DNA of 52,079 nucleotides from Anaerolinea thermophila (GCA_020722375.1 DYKX01000002.1:1-52079), one strand, 5' to 3'; positions 34,751 to 43,900 are shown, numbered from the stretch's first letter. The notes: generated by a model not told the origin, from the sequence alone. Made by a program: numbers and translations.

Positions 34751-34788
34751 GTTGACATCCCCATTCTATTCTGATAACATGTGTCAAC
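34751..34788 (+). promoter_or_regulatory. promoter with flanking operator-like repeat
   Basis: -35 TTGACA (34752-34757), 17-base spacer, -10 TAACAT (34775-34780). GTTGACA (34751-34757) and TGTCAAC (34782-34788) form an inverted repeat around the core promoter, a plausible repressor site. Confidence 0.65.
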
Positions 34789-34816
34789 TTTTAACGTACG
34801 CTCAAAGGAGAGAAAC

Positions 34817-35194
34817 ATGCTCAACGAAATCGAAACCCAGGTTATGGATATTTCCCCCGCCGCGGCAGAGGCTGTGCAAAACATTCTCGCCGAGCGCAAA
34901 CTGGAGGGCTACGCCCTGCGCGTCTACGTCTCCAGCGGCGGATGCTGCGGCGTGAACTTCGGCATGGCGCTCGACAACAATTTCCGCGATGTGGACACCA
35001 CCTTCGACGCCAATGGCGTCAAACTGGTGGTGGACAACGCCTCGATTGACTACCTGCGCGGCGCATCCATTGATTTTGTGAACGACCCCGTCAAAGGGAA
35101 CGGATTCGTGATCAACAATCCGAATCAGGCCCACGACCACGAAGGCGGATGCGGCGACGGGTGCGGCGGCGGTTCGTGCTCGTGCAATAACTGA
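34817..35194 (+). CDS. A-type iron-sulfur carrier (HesB/IscA-like)
   Basis: 125 residues. The core matches the family: ISPAAAEAVQNILAERKLEGYALRVYVSSGGCCGVNFGM (C43, C44) and LVVDNASIDYLRGASIDFVND, then GFVINNPNQ. Canonical members end in CGCG. Here the tail is extended (AHDHEGGCGDGCGGGSCSCNN) with four cysteines (C112, C116, C121, C123) plus His and Asp. It may hold metal differently. The ATG follows AAGGAG, with a good promoter upstream and a terminator at 35,209. Confidence 0.88.
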   Translation: MLNEIETQVMDISPAAAEAVQNILAERKLEGYALRVYVSSGGCCGVNFGMALDNNFRDVDTTFDANGVKLVVDNASIDYLRGASIDFVNDPVKGNGFVINNPNQAHDHEGGCGDGCGGGSCSCNN

Positions 35195-35208
35195 CAGTTG
35201 GTTGATAC

Positions 35209-35238
35209 AAAAAAGGCGGCCAAATGGCCGCCTTTTTT
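35209..35238. terminator. bidirectional terminator
   Basis: 13-bp arms AAAAAAGGCGGCC / GGCCGCCTTTTTT with an AAAT loop. It serves the Fe-S carrier gene on the plus strand and the SH3 gene on the minus strand, whose stop it touches. Confidence 0.9.
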
Positions 35239-35861
35239 CATCGTCCTCGCAGGAAGGAAATGGCCGCGATCAATCCGCCCACAAATCCAAGAAACAGGAC
35301 GATCAGCCCCAACGGGACGCGCGAGGCGGTCTCGGCGTTGTCTGCAAAAATGGGATTCTCCAACGGCGGGGGAGGAGTAAACGTCGGTAGACGCGTCGGA
35401 GTTTGAGGCGGGATGAAGGCCGCTTCGAACGTGGGGTTGATGGTCGGCGAGGCAGGCGGGGTGGGCGTTGGCGGCGGTTCCACAATTGGCAGAAAACCAG
35501 CAGAATTGAGACTGACATTGGGAGCGTATACCCAGCCTGTATTACCGGGCACCCCCACATAGTAAACCTGAATCCATGAGCCATCGGGCGAACGCCCCAG
35601 CGCGGGCGCGGTCTGTCCGCGCAACAGGATACCGATGATCTTGGGATAAAAATACTCGCTCGGACCAGAGCGCACGTTCACAAAATCCACATCGAGGTTG
35701 ACGGTGATATAGGGGCCGCGCGGGGTGCCTGTCACCGTGGGTACCGATCCTGTCGGCTGTTGCGCCTGCGCCGTCCGCGTAAAAGGCAGGGCGAGCGCCA
35801 ACATCCCCACTCCCAAAAAGAGAAGGAAGAAAATCAAAAATTTTACCGAACGCGAAACCAT
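35238..35861 (-). CDS. SH3-domain surface protein 1
   Basis: 207 residues. Signal peptide or anchor (1-33), an extracellular SH3b domain (DVDFVNVRSGPSEYF...GWVYAPNV), a proline/threonine-rich stalk and a C-terminal transmembrane helix (about 182-202) ending RGR. SH3b domains bind peptidoglycan in many envelope proteins. The next gene upstream has the same architecture, seven bases away, so they are a tandem duplicate in one operon. No catalytic domain. Confidence 0.8.
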   Translation of the reverse strand: MVSRSVKFLIFFLLFLGVGMLALALPFTRTAQAQQPTGSVPTVTGTPRGPYITVNLDVDFVNVRSGPSEYFYPKIIGILLRGQTAPALGRSPDGSWIQVYYVGVPGNTGWVYAPNVSLNSAGFLPIVEPPPTPTPPASPTINPTFEAAFIPPQTPTRLPTFTPPPPLENPIFADNAETASRVPLGLIVLFLGFVGGLIAAISFLRGR

Positions 35862-35868
35862 GAAAAAC

Positions 35869-36495
35869 TCAATGTTTGAAAAGGAAAGACAGGAGCAGGA
35901 TCGCCAATCCAGGCACGCCGATCACAAGGATCAAAGCGCCCTGCAAATTTCCGTTCAAAGAGATCGTGGGCGTTTCTGTGAACGTGGGAAGCAAGTGCGG
36001 CGCGGCGGGAGTGAAGGTTGGCAAACGTGTCGCTGTGGGCTGAACGGGTGGAAATTCCGCGGCCAGCGCCGGGTCCACGGTGTCGGTGATCAGCGGCGTG
36101 GCGGTGGGAGGGATGGTGACCACAGGCAGTTCGCCAGCCGCGGTCAACGTTACGTTGGCGGCATACACCCAACCCGTGCCGCCGAACGCGCTCGGACACG
36201 AGATCTGAATCCATTCGCCGCCCGGGGATCTTCCAACCGCGGGGGCGGATTCGAACGTGAGAAGGATTCCGATCTTGCCATACTGGTAGGAATTCGGTCC
36301 GCTTCGCACGTTGACCTGGGCCTGATCGCTGTTTACAGTGACGTACGTCTCGCCCAACGCCCCCCCCGACGCGGCGCATGAAACGATCTGCTGCGCGCGG
36401 ACAACCGTCGGCGCGGAAAAAATCAGGAAGGCGGCCAGCAGACCTACGGTCAGGAAGGCGGCGAGGGTTCGTTGTTTAAAACTAAGGTGATTCAT
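35869..36495 (-). CDS. SH3-domain surface protein 2
   Basis: 208 residues with the same layout as its neighbour: signal peptide, SH3b domain (QAQVNVRSGPNSYQYGKIG...GWVYAANVTL), a threonine/proline stalk and a C-terminal helix before KH. Two cysteines (VSCAASG, ISCPSAF) are absent from paralogue 1 and may pair. The start is uncertain: ATG 36495, or 36507 four codons earlier. A frame reaching 36,849 overlaps the divergent gene and is rejected. Confidence 0.78.
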   Translation of the reverse strand: MNHLSFKQRTLAAFLTVGLLAAFLIFSAPTVVRAQQIVSCAASGGALGETYVTVNSDQAQVNVRSGPNSYQYGKIGILLTFESAPAVGRSPGGEWIQISCPSAFGGTGWVYAANVTLTAAGELPVVTIPPTATPLITDTVDPALAAEFPPVQPTATRLPTFTPAAPHLLPTFTETPTISLNGNLQGALILVIGVPGLAILLLSFLFKH

Positions 36496-36529
36496 TTTCG
36501 TAATCATTATCAAAGAGGATGCAAAGAAG

Positions 36530-36537
36530 ATTATAAT
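36530..36537. promoter_or_regulatory. overlapping divergent -10 elements
   Basis: ATTATAAT holds TATAAT on the plus strand (36532-36537) and TATAAT on the minus strand (36530-36535). The plus gene starts seven bases on (leaderless); the minus gene has about 30 bases of leader. Confidence 0.6.
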
Positions 36538-36544
36538 GCAAAAC

Positions 36545-37129
36545 ATGAATCGACGATTTTTCCACGGCAAAATCACCCCGGTGGATGTGGCGCAGGCCCT
36601 GCTGGCGGAATTCAACCGCACCAACATCCACGCCCAGACATTTGGCGCCAGCGACAAAATGTTCGTCCAGATTGGCACGCGGCCTGGCACACAATCGGGC
36701 GGGCAGACCGCGCTCACCGTCACCATCGAGGACGCGCCCGACGGCGTGATGATCGAAATGGGGCAGCAGGCCTGGATGGGCACCGCCGCCAGCCTCGGCT
36801 GGAGCGCGTTGACCGCCCTGCGGAATCCGCTTTCGTTATTGGGGCGCATTGACGATATCGCGCAAGACCTGGAAAATCTGCAACTCCCCGAAACTGTTTG
36901 GAAGACCGTGGAGCGCGCCGCCGAGGCCGCGGGCGCATCTCACGAACTATCGGAGCGATTCAAGCGTGTCACGTGCGAGTATTGCGGCGCGGCCACTCCT
37001 GTCGGCGATGCCACCTGTCCCGCCTGCGGCGCCCCGCTCGGAAAATCCCAACCCACGTCCTGTCGCCATTGCGGTTTCGTAATCCTGCGGGGGGAAACCA
37101 TCTGCCCCAATTGCGGAAAGATGATTTAA
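36545..37129 (+). CDS. zinc-ribbon protein of unknown function
   Basis: 194 residues. N-terminal alpha/beta domain without known motif, then two zinc ribbons at the C-terminus (CEYCGAATPVGDATCPACG, CRHCGFVILRGETICPNCG). Possibly a regulator or chaperone-like adaptor, but this cannot be said from the sequence. I chose ATG 36545 because a TATAAT ends seven bases before it. The earlier ATG 36536 overlaps the -10 box itself. Confidence 0.7.
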   Translation: MNRRFFHGKITPVDVAQALLAEFNRTNIHAQTFGASDKMFVQIGTRPGTQSGGQTALTVTIEDAPDGVMIEMGQQAWMGTAASLGWSALTALRNPLSLLGRIDDIAQDLENLQLPETVWKTVERAAEAAGASHELSERFKRVTCEYCGAATPVGDATCPACGAPLGKSQPTSCRHCGFVILRGETICPNCGKMI

Positions 37130-37184
37130 GAATTGATGTGATACAAAGTGCGTCGCACCTTTGATGCGGCGCGCTACACAATGG

Positions 37185-38159
37185 TTAAGAATACACCTCG
37201 GGGTTGACACAATTCGGGAGCCGCCTCCCATCCAACCCAGACAGCAAATTTTCACAAGCCATCTCAGCCATGCGTTTGCGCGTCCCATGCGTGGCCGAGC
37301 CAATGTGGGGCAGGATGAAACAATTCGGCAGGGAATACAAAACATGGTCGGGCGGAAGCGGCTCAGGGTCGGTCACATCCAGCGCGGCAAAACGGATCCA
37401 ATTTTCCGTGAGAGCGCGCACCAGCGCGGGCGTATCCACAACGGGACCCCGCGCGGCGTTGACCAAGATCGCCGAGGGTTTCATCTTCCGCAACGCGGCC
37501 TCGTCAATGAGTCCGCGCGTGGATTCGTTGAGGGGACAATGCAGCGTGACGAAATCACTGGTGGACATCAACTCATCGAACGTGACGTACCGCGCCCCCG
37601 CGGCCGCTTCATTCTCTGGACTTGGAGCGGGCTTCCAGTAGACGAGGCGGAGTCCAAACCCGCGCGCCCGTTCGGCCACCGCCCTGCCGATCTTTCCCAA
37701 CCCGATGATGCCCAGCGTCGCGCCGCGCAGGTCTGCGCCCAGCCACCCTGTAGGAGACCAGGTCCGCCAGCGCCCCTCGCGCGCGTCCCGCGAAGATTCG
37801 GGCAATCGCCGCGCGGCCGCCAGCAAAAGCGACAGGGTCAAGTCGGCGGTTGCGTCGGTCATTGCGCCGGGGGTGTTTCCAACTGGAATTCCTCTTCGAG
37901 TACAGGCTTTTACATCAATATTGTCCACTCCGACAGCCATATTACTGACTATACGCAAACGCGGCATTTTCTCGAGGAGGACTTCGTCAATGCGATCGGT
38001 TAATAAAGAAAGAAGCCCGTCCGCACGAGATATGGACTCGGTCACGTTCGCGGACCAGCCAGTTTCCTGCTCGGCGCCGACGATGAGTTCCACCCGCCCA
38101 TCGAGCGAGGAGATCCAATCAGGCGGAAGTGGATGAGGAAGCAAAACAACGGGTTTCAT
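37185..38159 (-). CDS. D-2-hydroxyacid dehydrogenase (glyoxylate reductase-like)
   Basis: NAD(P)-dependent reductase of the D-isomer family, 324 residues. Rossmann motif LGIIGLGKIGRAVAERA (about 149-165). The catalytic triad is R in VNAARGPVVD, E in DVTDPEPLPPDH and H in LPHIGSATHGTR. Closest in pattern to glyoxylate / hydroxypyruvate reductases (GyaR), but phosphonate or other 2-keto acids cannot be excluded. An AAGGGA site precedes the ATG. Confidence 0.9.
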   Translation of the reverse strand: MKPVVLLPHPLPPDWISSLDGRVELIVGAEQETGWSANVTESISRADGLLSLLTDRIDEVLLEKMPRLRIVSNMAVGVDNIDVKACTRRGIPVGNTPGAMTDATADLTLSLLLAAARRLPESSRDAREGRWRTWSPTGWLGADLRGATLGIIGLGKIGRAVAERARGFGLRLVYWKPAPSPENEAAAGARYVTFDELMSTSDFVTLHCPLNESTRGLIDEAALRKMKPSAILVNAARGPVVDTPALVRALTENWIRFAALDVTDPEPLPPDHVLYSLPNCFILPHIGSATHGTRKRMAEMACENLLSGLDGRRLPNCVNPEVYS

Positions 38160-38292
38160 GGAATGCGTCCCTTTCGAAGAGGCTTCAGGTGCAGTAGCGC
38201 GCCAAAAGTCCAGAATGAAGCGAATCGGATTTGGTCGGACAAAGTATATCAGAATTGGTCAAGTGTAATTTTTATGATATTTATCTATATTA

Positions 38293-38321
38293 TTGACAAG
38301 TTACAAGGGGACGGGTATACT
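38293..38321 (+). promoter_or_regulatory. leaderless promoter of the SufR-like gene
   Basis: TTGACA (38293-38298), 17-base spacer, TATACT (38316-38321), then seven bases to the ATG. Best promoter in the window. Confidence 0.85.
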
Positions 38322-38328
38322 CGCCCCC

Positions 38329-38940
38329 ATGAAAAGCACGCGTGATCGAATTCTGCAAACGCTTTTGCGCTCGCCCCGTTCCACCATTAACGAGTTGGCA
38401 GAGGCCGTGGGGATCAACCCCATCTCGGTGCGTCATCACCTGACCAATCTTCAAATGGAAGGACTGGTGGACGCACAGGAGGAACGCCACGGAGTTGGAC
38501 GGCCGCGCCTGGTGTACGTTCTTACCGACGAAGGCATGGAACGCTTCCCCACCCGTTATCTGCGGTTGACGACGCGGCTGCTGGCGCAGATGAAAGAGTC
38601 CATGTCGGGACCGTTTGTCAGCAAGCTTTTCTCGCAAGTGGCGGAAGACCTCGCCTCGGAATATACCCAACAGGTCAAGGGGCTGAGCATGGAAGAGCGC
38701 CTTGAAACCGTCAAGGATTTGCTGGCCGAGGAAGGGTTCACTGTGGAATGGGAAAAAGCCGAGGATGGTTATCGCATCCACGAGATCACCTGTCCGTATT
38801 ATCAGATCGGACAAAGTCATCCCGAGGTCTGCGTCGTGGACCAAACGTTGATCTCGAAAATGCTGGCTGTTCCGGCGAGTAAAGTTGAGTGCATTCTCGA
38901 AGGTAGTGCCCATTGCACTTACCTGGTCAAACCTAAATGA
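38329..38940 (+). CDS. SufR-like Fe-S transcriptional regulator
   Basis: 203 residues. N-terminal winged helix (STINELAEAVGINPISVRHHLTNLQMEGLVD), central dimer helices and a C-terminal domain with four cysteines, C155, C168, C188, C196, as in SufR proteins that sense Fe-S status. The next gene is a DUF59 Fe-S assembly factor, which fits control of Fe-S biogenesis. The ATG 38329 starts right at a strong promoter, so the regulator is probably made from a leaderless message and may regulate itself. Some DeoR/ArsR-like relatives with the same layout are annotated only as HTH proteins. Confidence 0.82.
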   Translation: MKSTRDRILQTLLRSPRSTINELAEAVGINPISVRHHLTNLQMEGLVDAQEERHGVGRPRLVYVLTDEGMERFPTRYLRLTTRLLAQMKESMSGPFVSKLFSQVAEDLASEYTQQVKGLSMEERLETVKDLLAEEGFTVEWEKAEDGYRIHEITCPYYQIGQSHPEVCVVDQTLISKMLAVPASKVECILEGSAHCTYLVKPK

Positions 38941-38949
38941 TGGTGAGTT

Positions 38950-39300
38950 ATGAGCGAAAATTCGGAAACCAAACAAATCCAGTGGAAGATACACAGCACA
39001 CATCCCGATAAAGTGGAACCTGTACGCGCCTCCCTTTCGGAGGTGGTGGACCCCGAGATTGGGATGAACATCATCCAATTGGGCCTCGTGCGCGACATCC
39101 AGATCGAAAATGATATGGCGCGGTTGAAGATGATCCTGACCACGCCGTTTTGTCCGTACGGCCCGGCCATGATCGAGATGACCAAGGCAAAAGCCACGGA
39201 AGGCCTGAAGATGCCGGTGACCATTGAAATGGGCATGGAAATGTGGGATTTCTCGATGATGGAAGACCCCTCCGCACTGGATTGGGGCATGTACGCCTAG
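38950..39300 (+). CDS. DUF59 metal-sulfur cluster assembly factor (SufT-like)
   Basis: 116 residues. DUF59 core: VRASLSEVVDPEIGMNIIQLGLVRDIQI and TTPFCPYGPAMIEM, with the reactive cysteine. MIP18/SufT proteins help deliver Fe-S clusters. Nine bases after the regulator, followed by a terminator. Confidence 0.88.
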   Translation: MSENSETKQIQWKIHSTHPDKVEPVRASLSEVVDPEIGMNIIQLGLVRDIQIENDMARLKMILTTPFCPYGPAMIEMTKAKATEGLKMPVTIEMGMEMWDFSMMEDPSALDWGMYA

Positions 39301-39320
39301 CCCATCTTGCCTTGTTTGTT

Positions 39321-39356
39321 GCCCGTTGAGAATACTTCTCAATGGGCATTTTGTTT
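39321..39356 (+). terminator. terminator of the SufR-SufT operon
   Basis: 12-bp hairpin GCCCGTTGAGAA / TTCTCAATGGGC (one G-T pair) with a three-base loop, then ATTTTGTTT. Confidence 0.85.
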
Positions 39357-39676
39357 ACATTGGGGCGTACAACACAATATGACAACCCGCATTGTGAATA
39401 ATGACACATGGCACACTCCTGTCGGAGGCGCCCATTTCAGATTGGCTTTTCGTCCTCAAACCCAAACCCTGATTTGGAGAATGTGCATATGAACTCAAAG
39501 AAGTTTTTGGCACGCCAAAGCGCTGGGATAACCGCCGGGTTCAGGCGGCAGTTGAACTTCCGCCCTATCGGTTTGGTGCGCTAACAATTTAATCTTTAGC
39601 CACGGATTTACCCTTCGGACACAATGTCACAGATTTCTGTGGCGAATTTCTTAAGTTTGGGGTTAATTATGTTTCT
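39357..39676. other. non-coding gap
   Basis: About 320 bases with no credible reading frame. It holds a stretch with several short inverted repeats (39510-39585, GGCACGCCAAAGCGC facing GGTTTGGTGCGC) and a CCGTG-family remnant at 39598-39643. No RNA gene was recognised. Confidence 0.5.
39598..39643. repeat. CCGTG-family remnant
   Basis: GCCACGGATTT... faces ...AGATTTCTGTGGC across about 25 bases. Same style as 9726 and 50814. Confidence 0.55.
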
Positions 39677-40291
39677 CTAATCCGTTACCACGTGCTGATG
39701 CAACGCAAGGCCGCTATCGTTCTCAGAGAAATCCGCCAGCATGATCAGGGCGTTGACGACGGTGTTGCCGGGGTTTCTCCACCGATGGCGGAGTTTTGCC
39801 GCAAACAACAGGCTGTCACCCGGCTCCAAGAGGTAGACCTTCTTCTCGATCTGATACTCCAGTGTCCCTCTCAGACAGAAAACAAATTCGTGCCCACTAT
39901 GCAGCATGGAATTGGGTCCGCTCCCGCCGCCGTTCTCCAGGGTCAGGATGAATGGCTGCATACGGCCAACAAATTCGGTGCCGCCCAAATCCTCCCATAC
40001 CCCGCGTACAAAGGAGACTCGGGGCCGCTCCGCCGCCTTCAGAAAAACAACAGGCTGGCGCTCGACCGGTTCGCCAAAGAATGCCGTAATGTCCACGCCC
40101 AGCGCTTCGGATAACTTATACAAAGTGCTTACCGAGGGGCTGGTCTTCCCCCGCTCGATCATACTCAATGCATTAGCCGAAAGACCGCTTTTCGAGGCCA
40201 GGCCGCGCATTGAAATGTTGCGTGCCTCGCGCAATTCGCGCAAGCGATTGCCGACATTGATAGAGGGTGCATCTTTGGCTGGCATTACCAT
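39677..40291 (-). CDS. XRE-family regulator with cupin domain
   Basis: 204 residues. Helix-turn-helix (about 12-66, LRELREARNISMRGLASKSGLSANALSMIERGKTSPSVSTLYKL) joined to a C-terminal cupin (about 115-185, GSGPNSMLHSGHEFVFCLRGTLEYQIE, EPGDSLLFAAKLRHRWRNPG). Such proteins (PuuR/SutR-like) bind a small ligand in the cupin. ATG 40289-40291 follows GGAGA, and a TATAAT lies at 40314-40319 on the minus strand. The target genes are unknown. Confidence 0.9.
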   Translation of the reverse strand: MVMPAKDAPSINVGNRLRELREARNISMRGLASKSGLSANALSMIERGKTSPSVSTLYKLSEALGVDITAFFGEPVERQPVVFLKAAERPRVSFVRGVWEDLGGTEFVGRMQPFILTLENGGGSGPNSMLHSGHEFVFCLRGTLEYQIEKKVYLLEPGDSLLFAAKLRHRWRNPGNTVVNALIMLADFSENDSGLALHQHVVTD

Positions 40292-40313
40292 GGTTTATCT
40301 CTCCTTGTCCCCA

Positions 40314-40319
40314 TTATAA
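40314..40319 (-). promoter_or_regulatory. -10 of the XRE-cupin gene
   Basis: TATAAT on the minus strand, 22 bases before the ATG; the leader holds GGAGA. Confidence 0.6.
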
Positions 40320-40361
40320 GGGCTAATGGTGATTCTGATATAAAAATAAACTCCAAGTGCA

Positions 40362-40419
40362 AACCACTGAGACACGAAGACACTGAGAAAAAACTCCGTG
40401 ACTCCGTGCCTTCGTGGTT
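40362..40419. repeat. inverted repeat AACCACTGAGACACGAAG
   Basis: Imperfect palindrome: AACCACTGAGACACGAAGAC facing GTGCCTTCGTGGTT around a CACTGAG-A5-CTCCGTG centre. It lies in the 318-base gap between the XRE gene and the next gene. The rest of that gap (40420-40573) shows nothing. Confidence 0.7.
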
Positions 40420-40573
40420 CGATTTTCATGCTTCGGGGTGAGCCTCGTTCATGGTGGAAGAATACCTGCGCGTGTCATTCGCAAATTCACGGCATTCGCG
40501 TTGAGGAAGTTTCGACTTTGAGAAAGCCATGTGACTTTAATAAACGACCAGATGAAATTGGATAAAACAAGGC

Positions 40574-40579
40574 TATAAT
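40574..40579 (+). promoter_or_regulatory. -10 of the 122-residue protein gene
   Basis: TATAAT 30 bases before ATG 40610; AAAGGAG lies in between. No clear -35. Confidence 0.5.
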
Positions 40580-40609
40580 AAATCAACCAACCGCAAAAAG
40601 GAGACCGCG

Positions 40610-40978
40610 ATGAACCCTGATGGAAAAAAGAAACTCAAGGGCAAGAAAATTCCCAACTATGATTCGGACATCGAAGTTGACATCGGAAGTGAAAACGCGA
40701 AAAAGTACGAGGTGATCAGCAAGACGATCCCCGAACCCACCTCCTACGATGGCGGGACGATCACCTGGTTCAACGCGTATGGCGTGGTCGATTCGGCGAC
40801 AAAAGCCCCCGCCAAGATCAAATATACTGTTACCCTGAGTGAACTGCCTGCTGGGAAGAAAAAACTTTTCGCTCTTGTCAACAATACCCCTCAGGAATTG
40901 GAATTCAAGACGACCGGAAGCGGCAAGATCGAATTCACCTGGGACGAGGGCGATCCGCCCATCGGAATCTGGCCCTAG
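40610..40978 (+). CDS. small lysine-rich protein, unknown function
   Basis: 122 residues with no signal peptide. The N-terminus is very basic (KKKLKGKK), then comes a beta-rich domain (KYTVTLSELPAGKKKLFALVN, PQELEFKTTGSGKIEFTWDEGD) that looks like an immunoglobulin-type sandwich. The family is not recognised. It has a strong AAAGGAG site and its own promoter. Convergent with the cyclase gene, with 7 bases between stops. Confidence 0.65.
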   Translation: MNPDGKKKLKGKKIPNYDSDIEVDIGSENAKKYEVISKTIPEPTSYDGGTITWFNAYGVVDSATKAPAKIKYTVTLSELPAGKKKLFALVNNTPQELEFKTTGSGKIEFTWDEGDPPIGIWP

Positions 40979-40985
40979 GACGCAA

Positions 40986-43900
40986 CTAGTTCGTCTGGTG
41001 AATGGCGCGCCGCCACGGGACATTCTCCACGTACATACGCCGCGCGCTTTCATCCCTGAACTTCGAGACCTGCGCCTCAAGCAGACGTTTTGCGCCTTTC
41101 AGAACGTCCCGCGAGCGCGGGTCTTTCATTTTGTGCAAAGCCTGATAGCAAACGTAATAGACGCGTAATGGGTCCTCTGCTCCCGAAAGGTCCCTGTCCT
41201 TTTCCATGATCGAAAGGACGGCTTCCGTCCGCTCTGCCAACGCGGCCAACTCATCTTTGAAGAGCGCGATTTGAATCAACCCCGCCAGCGCCTCCGCCGA
41301 CAAATTTGGCTGGCGCATTTCTGTGCGGATGAAAAACGACTGTTCGTACGCCGCTTGGGCGGGTTCCAAATCCTCGGTCAGGATGTAGGAGTGACCCAAA
41401 TTCAGCAGAGCCCAGGCCTCTCCCGATCGCTCGCCGATCTTGCGGCACAATTCAAAGCCAAGGATGGCGCATTCCCGCGCACTGACTGGGTCACCTTGAA
41501 TCCCCAGCAGCGCGCTCAAATTGATCAGGGTATAGGCTTCCTGGTGCTGATTCCCAACTTCACGCGCGATCTTCAATGCCTGCTGTTGATAGGTACGTGC
41601 CGCCTCGAAGTCACCCCGCATCCCCGCCGCCCATCCCAGGTTATTCAGCATCATCCCTTCACCGCTTCTATCGCCGCGCGTCTGGAATCCCCGATAGGAG
41701 CGTTCGTAACATTCGTACGCCATGGAGTAATCGCCAAGCGAGGCCGCGGCGTTCCCAAAGTTGTTCAAGGCGCTGATCTCGATCACCTCATCCGCGATCT
41801 GACGCGCGATATTGATGGACTGTTCCAGGTAATCCATCGCATCCAGGATCTTGTTTTGCTCGATGGAGATCAATCCCATCCCGCTTAGCATCTGCGCTTC
41901 GCTCCTCTTCGCCCCAGCCTGGCGCGCCAGGGCCAAGCCCGCGCGTGCCTTCGCGAGGCTCTCGTCCAATCTGCCAAGGCGGAACAGGGAGGATGCCAGA
42001 TACGAATACGCTTCCAGAGTGATTTCGGGGCTTTGTGATTTCGTCAGATTGATTACGTTTTCGGCAATGGTGATCGCGGTCGAGTAATCGCCTATGGCCG
42101 AGCAATAATTCGCGCGCGCCAGGAGGGCCTGGGCGGTAAAAGTCGCGTCATCCAAAAGACCAGCCAGAACATCCAGTACGCCGATGTCGGCGAGCTCCGC
42201 CTTTCGGTCGCCCATGCGATGGAGTACCTGCACGCGCTTGTGCAAAAGTTCGAAACGCACACGCGATTCCTGTTCGGGGATCAGCGCCAGCACGCGGGTG
42301 AGGTAATCCACCGCCTGGGCGTTTTGATACGCGTCCATTGCCTGTGCGCCCGCCAGAGGCAGGTAATGGATCGCCTTGTCAGTCAGGGCGGCGCTTTCGG
42401 CATGGTGCGCCAGTTCGCCATAGTGCGATTCGATCTCGTTGGAATACAACCGCTCCAGGGCATCCATCACTGCGGCGTGGAGTTCCCGCCTGCGCGCGCG
42501 CGTCTGCATGGAATAGGCCGCGTCCCGCAATAAACCGTGCCTGAACATGTAGCGGTGTTGATTTACAGGCAATAGGATTTCTGCTTGTACCGCCTCTCGA
42601 AGCAGGTCGGGCAGGGAGATGCCGTCCCCCAGCACAGCGCCCAGGGTTTGCGAATCAAACTCACGTCCAAGAACGGAGGCGGTCTGGATGATGTCCCGCA
42701 CCGCGTCGCTCAACTGATCGAGGTGGGCCATCAACAGTGCGCGGATATCGGCTGGCAGGGACGCGTCTCGAAGGGCGCGCGAGGCGCGCCAGCCTCCCTC
42801 CCCCGTTTCCAGCAGCCCCTCCTCCTGTAGATAGACCAGGATCTGCTCCGCAAAATAGGGGTTACCCTCCGAACGCTCCTGGAGAAAATCCACCAGTTCG
42901 GGAGAGGCGGTCCCGCCCAGATAGATCTCCGCGAGGCTGGATATTGCCTGCGTGGACAGCGCCCCCAACTCGATCATCGCATCAGACAACGACTCGAGGG
43001 CAGAATCGGAGCCAGACCGCCGCGCCGAGACGATCATCGCAACGGAATAATCTGCCAGGGCGCGCTTGAGGCGCGGCAGGAATGCGGCGGAATCTTCATC
43101 GAGGAATTGCGCGTCTTCGATGAAGATGACCACAGGCTGGCGCAAACTTTCAGCCTTGAGCAGGGACGTGAGCGCCAGTAACGTATTGTTGTAACGACCC
43201 TCAGCGTCGAGTTTTTCGTAGAATGAGTCGGGCCAATACAGGTCCAGCAGGGCAGCGAGGGCGGAGCGGACGCGTTCGAGATCGGCCGCCAGTTCGGGGT
43301 CGGGAAGAGAGGCGAGCAGGTCATCCAGTTTTTGATTGAAGGCCTGCTTGCGCGCATCGTCGCTCATCTCGGAGGTCAGGCCGAAGTAACGCAACAGCCA
43401 ATATCGGAATGGGTTGAACGAGTGACGCAGGACCTGGTCCGAATGGCAGAATGCCCAGAGCACATTGCGACCTTCCAACGCGGGCGAGGCGCGTAACTCG
43501 TACACGAGTCGACTCTTCCCGATGCCTGCATCGCCCCAGACGGAGATCAGCCCCGCGGATTTTCCCTGCCAAAGCGGTTGCAAAAATTCCGTCAAACGGG
43601 AGAGTTCGGCCGAGCGGCCGACAAGTTCCCCTTCATGCGGCGCCTCGTCGTGCGGTTTACGTCGCTCCAGTTGGTACACTTTTTGTTCGGTGTCAAATCC
43701 CTTGAAGCGCTGTGCCCCCAGGTAGGTAAAGTCGAAGCGGTTCCTGATGCGCCGCGCCACGCGTTCGTCAATCCATGTGTGCCCGTCGGGGGCGGACATC
43801 ATGAAGCGGGAGGCGAGGTTCGCCCCCCAGCCATAGCAGGTGTAGCATTCAAAGATCTCGCCGCCCAGAAAGCCCGCGTGGGCAATGTAATATGTGACTC

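Noticed and set aside
39510-39590. Possible integron attC site (ends in GCGCTAACAA)
   Set aside because: The paired R'/R'' boxes in the right order and spacing were not found, and there is no integrase or cassette array.
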